Part shown: positions 5,780 to 9,925 of the stretch, piece after piece
How the letters are laid out: every line of letters begins with the position of its first letter
Position numbering within the stretch: position 1 is the first letter of the stretch
Source of the DNA: Flavobacteriaceae bacterium
GTDB taxonomy: Bacteria; Bacteroidota; Bacteroidia; Flavobacteriales; Flavobacteriaceae
DNA: 9,925 nucleotides
NCBI GenBank assembly: GCA_026992695.1
Contig: JALWYP010000525.1
Location: forward strand, 1-9,925
Direction: 5' to 3'
Position numbers and translations under genes: made by a program
Notes under the pieces: model-generated
Told to the model about the DNA's origin: nothing
Seen by the model: only the letters and a program-made list of their open reading frames with translations
Databases searched by the model: none

Positions 5780-5852
5780 ATTATGGAATTGAACGGAAAC
5801 ATATTGTTATTCAAAGAAGGTTTAACAATATATAAACGTAATACTCCATAAT
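5780..5852 (+). repeat. Imperfect long inverted repeat just after the doxX-like gene
   Basis: Outer arms ATTATGGA (5780-5787) and TCCATAAT (5845-5852) and inner arms ATATTGTTA (5801-5809) and TAACAATAT (5823-5831) are each perfect. The segments between them are only partly complementary. The whole 73 bp can fold into one interrupted hairpin starting one base after the stop codon. It may stabilise or end the doxX-like transcript, or be a decayed small inverted-repeat element. Confidence 0.5.
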
Positions 5853-5885
5853 AAAAAACTCCCAACACAAAATTGTATTGGGAGT
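5853..5885 (-). terminator. Hairpin terminator after tRNA-Val
   Basis: ACTCCCAA (5858-5865) pairs perfectly with TTGGGAGT (5878-5885). The stem continues after one C/A mismatch with ACAA (5867-5870) and TTGT (5873-5876). On the minus strand the stem is followed by a run of five or six Ts (from 5858 down to 5853), a classic intrinsic terminator 6 bp past the encoded CCA. It may also help stop plus-strand transcription from the doxX-like gene, where the following sequence TAATTTT is a weaker T-run. Confidence 0.8.
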
Positions 5886-5891
5886 TAATTT

Positions 5892-5969
5892 TGGTGGGCG
5901 CAGAGGGATTCGAACCCCCGACCCCTTGGGTGTAAACCAAGTGCTCTGAACCAACTGAGCTATGCGCCC
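5892..5969 (-). tRNA. tRNA-Val (anticodon TAC)
   Basis: On the minus strand the acceptor stem GGGCGCA (5' end at 5969) pairs with TGCGCCC, followed by discriminator A and an encoded CCA (5894-5892). The D-arm GCTC-AGTTGGTTC-AGAGC, anticodon arm with loop TTTACAC (anticodon TAC) between CTTGG and CAAGG, and T-arm with GGTTCGAATCC are all present. The TAC anticodon reads valine GTA and, by wobble, other GTN codons. It has its own promoter and terminator and lies 64 bp downstream of folC on the same strand. Confidence 0.97.
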
Positions 5970-5985
5970 TCGCTGTTAGCGGATG

Positions 5986-6016
5986 CAAATATAAGTTAGT
6001 TTTTATTCTTCACAAA
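5986..6016 (-). promoter_or_regulatory. Bacteroidota-type promoter of tRNA-Val
   Basis: On the minus strand TTTG (6016-6013) is followed after 19 bases by TATATTTG (5993-5986). This matches the Bacteroidota primary sigma factor consensus (TTG at -33, TAnnTTTG at -7) exactly in sequence and spacing. Transcription would start around 5978-5982, giving a leader of about 10 nt before the mature tRNA 5' end at 5969. This is the best promoter in the window and supports the taxonomic assignment. Confidence 0.8.
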
Positions 6017-6033
6017 CTATTCGTTAAAAAAAA

Positions 6034-7224
6034 TTACAAAACTTCGGCTACTACAAAGGTGCTACCTCCTATATAAATTACATCTTCGTTATTTGCTTGT
6101 TGTAAAGCAGCTTGATAGGCTTTTTTTACAGAAGTGTAATCGTTACCCTGTAAGCCAAATTTTTTGGCTTCATTTTTTAAAACTTTTGCCGATAATCCTC
6201 TTACAATATCGGGTTTACAAAAATAATAATTGGCATTTTTTGGGAACAAAGGCAGGATGGTTTCTAAATTTTTATCGTTTACCACTCCTAGGACTATGTG
6301 TAATTGCTTGTATTTTTCGCTCTGTAATTGTTGCATCACCGGTATTAATCCGTGGGGATTATGTGCCGTATCGCAAATAATTTTAGGGTGTTTTTTTAAT
6401 ATATGCCATCTTCCTTGTAATCCGGTGTTTTTAACCACTTTTCGCAATCCGTTTTTTATATTTTCTTCAGATATTTTCCAACCTTTATCTTGTAAAACTT
6501 TAAAAACTGTTATCGCTGTTTTTACATTTTTTTGTTGATAGGTACCAAGCAAATCGGTTTTAAAATTCGATGGTTTTTCATTATCAACAAAAACAATAGG
6601 GCTTTTTTCATTAATTGCTTTTTTAATGAAAACCGGTTTTGTTTCGGGAGTGGTTTCACCAATTACCACCGATATCTTCGGTTTAATGATTCCTGCTTTT
6701 TCAAACGCTATTTCTTTAATTGTATTACCTAAAAATCGGGTGTGATCTAATCCGATATTGGTAATTACCGAAACCTCGGGAATGATAACATTGGTACTGT
6801 CTAATCTTCCGCCAAGTCCTACTTCAATAATAGCGATATCTACTTTTTCTTCTCTGAAATAATCGAAAGCCAAACCTACGGTCATTTCAAAAAAAGACAA
6901 GTGGTTCGCTTTAAAAAAAGGTTTGTGTTGCGTGATAAAACTCGAAACATATTTTTTCGAAATGGGTTTTCCGTTAATTTTAATTCGTTCTCGATAATCT
7001 TTAAGATGCGGCGAGGTATAAAGCCCTACTTTGTAACCCGATTCTTGCAAAACCGAAGCCAAAATATGGCTGGTAGAACCCTTGCCATTGGTTCCGGCAA
7101 CGTGTATGGATTTAAACTTTCTTTGCGGTTCGCCAAGATGCTTGACAAGTTTTTGAGTATTAGACAAATCTACTTTATAGGCTGCTTTCCCTATGCGTTG
7201 ATACATAGGGAGTTGCTCATACAT
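6034..7224 (-). CDS. folC: FolC, bifunctional dihydrofolate synthase / folylpolyglutamate synthase
   Basis: FolC is a cytoplasmic ATP-dependent ligase that adds glutamate to dihydropteroate and then builds polyglutamate tails on folates. The 396 residues show the Mur-ligase-like fold: P-loop GTNGKGS (44-50), TSPHL (70-74), EVGLGGRLDSTN (134-145), NIGLDH (156-161), GRW (271-273) and DTAHNP (285-290), the last marking the C-terminal glutamate-ligase domain. The N-terminus from the ATG at 7224 (MYEQLPMYQRIGKAAYK) seems about nine residues short. The open frame continues upstream through NYKETLQW, which matches the usual FolC opening, but where relatives would have ATG there is ATA (7251-7249). 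Initiation at ATA or from the internal ATG both seem possible. It lies 55 bp after the T9SS protein gene on the same strand and before tRNA-Val. Confidence 0.95.
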   Translation of the reverse strand: MYEQLPMYQRIGKAAYKVDLSNTQKLVKHLGEPQRKFKSIHVAGTNGKGSTSHILASVLQESGYKVGLYTSPHLKDYRERIKINGKPISKKYVSSFITQHKPFFKANHLSFFEMTVGLAFDYFREEKVDIAIIEVGLGGRLDSTNVIIPEVSVITNIGLDHTRFLGNTIKEIAFEKAGIIKPKISVVIGETTPETKPVFIKKAINEKSPIVFVDNEKPSNFKTDLLGTYQQKNVKTAITVFKVLQDKGWKISEENIKNGLRKVVKNTGLQGRWHILKKHPKIICDTAHNPHGLIPVMQQLQSEKYKQLHIVLGVVNDKNLETILPLFPKNANYYFCKPDIVRGLSAKVLKNEAKKFGLQGNDYTSVKKAYQAALQQANNEDVIYIGGSTFVVAEVL

Positions 7225-7279
7225 CCATTGTAATGTTTCTTTGTAATTTATAATTTTTAAAATTTAGTTTTTTACTTTT

Positions 7280-9760
7280 TTAACGCACCAATAATTTTTT
7301 AGAAATTTTTCCTTTTTCGGAAGAAATAGTAACAAAATAAGTTCCTTTTTCTATTCCGTTTAACGGAATATTTATGGATTCACTCGTTGTAAAATTCTTC
7401 TGAAAAACACTTCTTCCTAAGGTGTCAAAAATAGTAATATTTCCACTATTTAAGCCTTCGGGAATTAAAATAGTTACCTTTTCTGAAGCAGGATTGGGAA
7501 ACAATTTAATTTGATTAAGCGTTTCATTTTCTGAAGTATTTAAAACATCATTTGCGAGGTCTATTTTATAGATAGAACGTCCAAAAGTAGCCACATAAAG
7601 ATATTCTGAAGATTGGTGAATAAACATATCGGTTACTACTACCGAAGGCATATTCTCACCCAAAGGTTGCCAATTTACTCCTTCATCGTTTGAAGCCAGA
7701 ACGCCAATATCGGTACCTAGAAATAAATTACCAAAGCCGTCTTGCAATATATCATTTATAGGAATATCGGGGATGTTTCCCGAAATATCTGCCCAGTTTG
7801 TTCCGTTGTTAGTGCTTTTAAAAACATGTCCCAAACCTTCACCATAACGATACCCAGAAAAAGTAACATAAACTGTATTTTCATCTTCACCAGAAGCCAA
7901 AACTTTAGTTACCCAACGATTGGGAAGCGATGCTGAAATATGAGTCCAATTAGCACCTCCGTTTTGGGTTACCCAAACATTTCCATCATCGGTACCGGCA
8001 TAAATAATACTGCTGTTAAATGGTGAAACATCGATGCTTGTTATGGTACCATAGGTTAAATTACCGGTATAAGGTCCGTTGGTTAAATCGGGGCTAATAG
8101 CAACCCAATTTCCAGCAGCATTGGTTGTTTTATATACTCTGTTGGCTCCATAATATAAGGTTTGGGAGTTGTTAGGGTCAAAAGTAACGGGTGTGTCCCA
8201 ATTTTTCCTGTCGGAAGGTGAAATTCCGGTCATAGCAATTGTAAAAGAACTACCATTATTGGTTGACTTTGCAAAATTTCCTCGTTGGTATTCGGCATAA
8301 ATTACATTGGTGTTGGTAGGGTCTACTAAAGGCTGAAAACCATCGCCGCCATAAATGGCTTGCCAATCGGTACTACTTCCTGTTTGGGTTCGTTGGGTAT
8401 TATTATCTTGAGCGCCGCCATAAATTTTATTGGTGTTCTGAAAATCTACATACATTCTGTAAAACTGTGTAATTGGTAAGGTATTATCTTTTACCCAAGT
8501 AACTCCGTTATTACTACTTTTGTAAAAACCCCCATCATTACCAACTAATACCTCTCCGGATACCGAAGGGCTAAAAGCAACGGCGTGTTGGTCTACGTGT
8601 ACATTTGTAAAAGTAGATGTCCAATTTTGTCCGCCATCTGTAGACTTTTGCATATCAAATCCGGCGTTGTAAATTATATTTTCATTACTTGGGTCTACAA
8701 ATATACCGCCAAACCACCAGTGATAAGAAGTACCGCCATTAATGGAATTTACTTGCGTCCAGCTATTTCCTCCGTTGGTTGTTTTATAAGTACCTTGTAC
8801 ATTGCCAATTTTATCGCTATAAAAGGCATAAAGCACATTGGGATTAGATTGCGAAATATCGATGCTTATCCTTCCTTTATCGTTTCCGTTTGAAGGAAGT
8901 CCGTTGGTAAGTTCATTCCAATTATTTCCGCCATCTTGCGAACGATATATTCGAGAAGTTTCTCCTCCGTATTGTCTATTATTAGGTCTTCTAATGCGTT
9001 CCCAACTAGCAGCATAAACAATATTTGAATTGGTAGGATGAATTGCCATATCTATAATTCCTGTAGAATCACTCACAAATAATTTTTGCTGCCAAGTGCT
9101 ACCGCCGTCTGTAGATTTGTAAACACCTCGATTGGTGTCTTTTCTAAAAAGCGGACCCATTGCACCTACAAAAACCGTATTATCATCATTTGGGTCTATT
9201 ACTATTTTACCAATGCTTCCAACAGCGGGAAGCCCTTTTGCTTGCCAAGTAAGACCCCCGTCTGTGCTTTTATAAACTCCATTGCCATCATAAGCAAGCG
9301 AACCTCCACCAGCATTTACTTCTCCGGTGCCAACATAGATAAAATTGGAGTTGTTTTTAGAAATTTCTATATCGCCAATAGAAAGCATTTCTTGTTCATC
9401 AAAAATAGGTGTCCAAGAATTGCCCGCATTGGTAGTTTTAAAAATTCCTCCTGAAGCAGCTCCTACATAATAAGTGGTGGGTTGGTCTATGGGGATTTCA
9501 ATATCGGTGATACGCCCACCCACATTTACAGGACCTACAAACTCCCACGTAGTTATGTTTACAGACCGATTGGTTTGTTGCTTCTTCCATTGAATTGCTT
9601 TAGAATAGGCATCAGTTTTAATAGTACCTGTTGGATAGGCACGTTGCATAAACATAAAATCGTTTGGATAATGAATTGAAGTTGTATCTTTTTTGGAAGA
9701 ATGGGTACACCCTATTAAGACTGTAAGCACACTCAAACTGAATAATTTAAGGAAATTCAT
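7280..9760 (-). CDS. Exported BNR/Asp-box repeat (sortilin-like beta-propeller) protein with T9SS type A sorting domain
   Basis: This 826-residue protein begins with a signal sequence (MNFLKLFSLSVLTVLIGC) whose LIGC at 15-18 is a good lipobox, so Cys18 may be lipidated. WEFVGPVNVGGRITDI (72-87) opens a beta-propeller region. About twelve Asp-box motifs of the S/T-x-D/N-x-G-x-x-W type follow, at residues 109, 165, 216, 274, 327, 373, 415, 499, 545, 598, 649 and 690; they are spaced by about 40-85 residues, as in VPS10/sortilin-like and xyloglucanase-type propellers. Residues about 750-826 (KLFPNPASEKVTI ... LGRSV ... GTYFVTISSEKGK ... KKLLVR) are a T9SS type A C-terminal domain, which directs export across the outer membrane. 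No catalytic residues for a glycosidase are recognisable, so adhesion or glycan binding is as likely as hydrolysis. It lies between a tonB-like gene and folC. Confidence 0.88.
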   Translation of the reverse strand: MNFLKLFSLSVLTVLIGCTHSSKKDTTSIHYPNDFMFMQRAYPTGTIKTDAYSKAIQWKKQQTNRSVNITTWEFVGPVNVGGRITDIEIPIDQPTTYYVGAASGGIFKTTNAGNSWTPIFDEQEMLSIGDIEISKNNSNFIYVGTGEVNAGGGSLAYDGNGVYKSTDGGLTWQAKGLPAVGSIGKIVIDPNDDNTVFVGAMGPLFRKDTNRGVYKSTDGGSTWQQKLFVSDSTGIIDMAIHPTNSNIVYAASWERIRRPNNRQYGGETSRIYRSQDGGNNWNELTNGLPSNGNDKGRISIDISQSNPNVLYAFYSDKIGNVQGTYKTTNGGNSWTQVNSINGGTSYHWWFGGIFVDPSNENIIYNAGFDMQKSTDGGQNWTSTFTNVHVDQHAVAFSPSVSGEVLVGNDGGFYKSSNNGVTWVKDNTLPITQFYRMYVDFQNTNKIYGGAQDNNTQRTQTGSSTDWQAIYGGDGFQPLVDPTNTNVIYAEYQRGNFAKSTNNGSSFTIAMTGISPSDRKNWDTPVTFDPNNSQTLYYGANRVYKTTNAAGNWVAISPDLTNGPYTGNLTYGTITSIDVSPFNSSIIYAGTDDGNVWVTQNGGANWTHISASLPNRWVTKVLASGEDENTVYVTFSGYRYGEGLGHVFKSTNNGTNWADISGNIPDIPINDILQDGFGNLFLGTDIGVLASNDEGVNWQPLGENMPSVVVTDMFIHQSSEYLYVATFGRSIYKIDLANDVLNTSENETLNQIKLFPNPASEKVTILIPEGLNSGNITIFDTLGRSVFQKNFTTSESINIPLNGIEKGTYFVTISSEKGKISKKLLVR

Positions 9761-9802
9761 AGCTGTATATTTTTTTATAAAGGTAAAAAAATATATGAAA
9801 AC

Positions 9803-9819
9803 TTAGTTTGACAAACTAA
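9803..9819. repeat. 17-bp palindrome overlapping the tonB-like stop codon
   Basis: TTAGTTTG (9803-9810) and CAAACTAA (9812-9819) are perfect reverse complements around a single A. The left arm includes the stop codon of the upstream gene, and the palindrome ends 43 bp upstream of the next start. It is too AT-rich and short to be a strong terminator; it may be a weak hairpin or a binding site. It shares the TTAGTT core with the inverted repeat at 151-168. Confidence 0.45.
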
Positions 9820-9925
9820 ACTTATAAATTATCTTTCCTATTTGCTTGGCAGGTGCGTTGGGGTCTTTATTGAATTTTGTAGCTAGTGCTGCTCTTTTTG
9901 CAGGTTCTAATAAACAGGGTGAGTT
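9803..9925 (-). CDS. TonB-type energy transducer, C-terminal end only
   Basis: An open frame enters from the right edge on the minus strand and ends with TAA at 9805-9803, giving the last 40 residues. NSPCLLEPAKRAALATKF and then NKDPNAPAKQIGKIIYKFSL resemble the end of flavobacterial TonB-type energy transducers. These typically have an alanine-rich helix, then F/W-N-x-D-P-x-A-P, and finish with a GTIxYxF strand. TonB spans the periplasm to pass proton-motive energy from ExbB/ExbD to outer-membrane receptors. I recall exbB-exbD-tonB genes next to folC in related genomes, which agrees with folC lying one gene downstream here. Only the tail is visible, so the call is moderate. Confidence 0.6.
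   Translation of the reverse strand, partial: NSPCLLEPAKRAALATKFNKDPNAPAKQIGKIIYKFSLSN

Noticed and set aside
5743..5988. Minus-strand open frame of 81 codons
   Set aside because: It runs straight through tRNA-Val and its terminator; the peptide is translated tRNA sequence.
6093..7233. Several plus-strand open frames opposite folC
   Set aside because: Low-complexity Phe/Ile/Cys-rich translations of the antisense strand; folC motifs fix the real strand.
8585..9679. Plus-strand open frames opposite the T9SS propeller protein
   Set aside because: Their cyclic residue patterns only mirror the repeats of the real gene.
7280..9760. Reading the Asp-box protein as a sialidase
   Set aside because: Asp-boxes alone do not show sialidase activity; the arginine triad and FRIP-type motif were not seen.
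7280..9760. Regular repeats suggesting a CRISPR or DNA tandem array
   Set aside because: The repetition is at protein level with unequal spacing and divergent codons; there are no conserved DNA repeats and spacers.

Overview
The window looks like chromosomal DNA of a member of the Bacteroidota, most likely family Flavobacteriaceae. Four things suggest this: strongly AT-rich DNA, a type IX secretion (T9SS) C-terminal sorting domain, a textbook Bacteroidota promoter (TTTG, 19 bases, TATATTTG) in front of a tRNA, and start codons without clear Shine-Dalgarno sequences. Nearly all genes lie on the minus strand, so the biological reading order runs from right to left. Two genes are cut by the window edges.

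Right part (about 5850-9925, minus strand): the last 40 residues of a TonB-type energy transducer; an 826-residue exported protein with about twelve BNR/Asp-box repeats and a T9SS type A sorting domain; folC (folate polyglutamylation); and tRNA-Val(TAC) with its own promoter and a hairpin terminator. The tonB-like gene, the repeat protein and folC follow each other with gaps of about 40-55 bp and may be co-transcribed.

Middle (about 4600-5850): a divergent pair, an ECF-type sigma factor on the minus strand and a small four-helix DoxX-like membrane protein on the plus strand. An 18-bp perfect palindrome lies between them. No anti-sigma gene is visible in the window. The doxX-like gene is followed by an imperfect 73-bp inverted repeat.

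Left part (1-4600, minus strand): a three-gene phenylacetate (PAA) block. It holds paaZ (oxepin-CoA hydrolase/semialdehyde dehydrogenase, with an extra C-terminal DinB/DUF1569-like domain), an unusual enoyl-CoA hydratase/isomerase, and paaY. After it comes the start of a lipoyl-domain E2 subunit of a 2-oxo acid dehydrogenase. PaaZ opens the oxepin ring and oxidises the aldehyde, the crotonase probably acts in the following beta-oxidation-like steps, and PaaY probably removes dead-end CoA adducts. The other paa genes (paaABCDE, G, H, J, K) are not in the window. The gaps in this block carry two related flavobacterial-type palindromes, a 7-bp tandem repeat abutting paaY, and operator-like repeats upstream of paaZ.

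I see no CRISPR array, insertion sequence, prophage or recognisable defence system. The most interesting points are the PaaZ-DinB-like fusion, the crotonase lacking one of its two catalytic glutamates, the lipobox combined with a T9SS sorting domain, and the apparent ATA codon where folC is expected to start.
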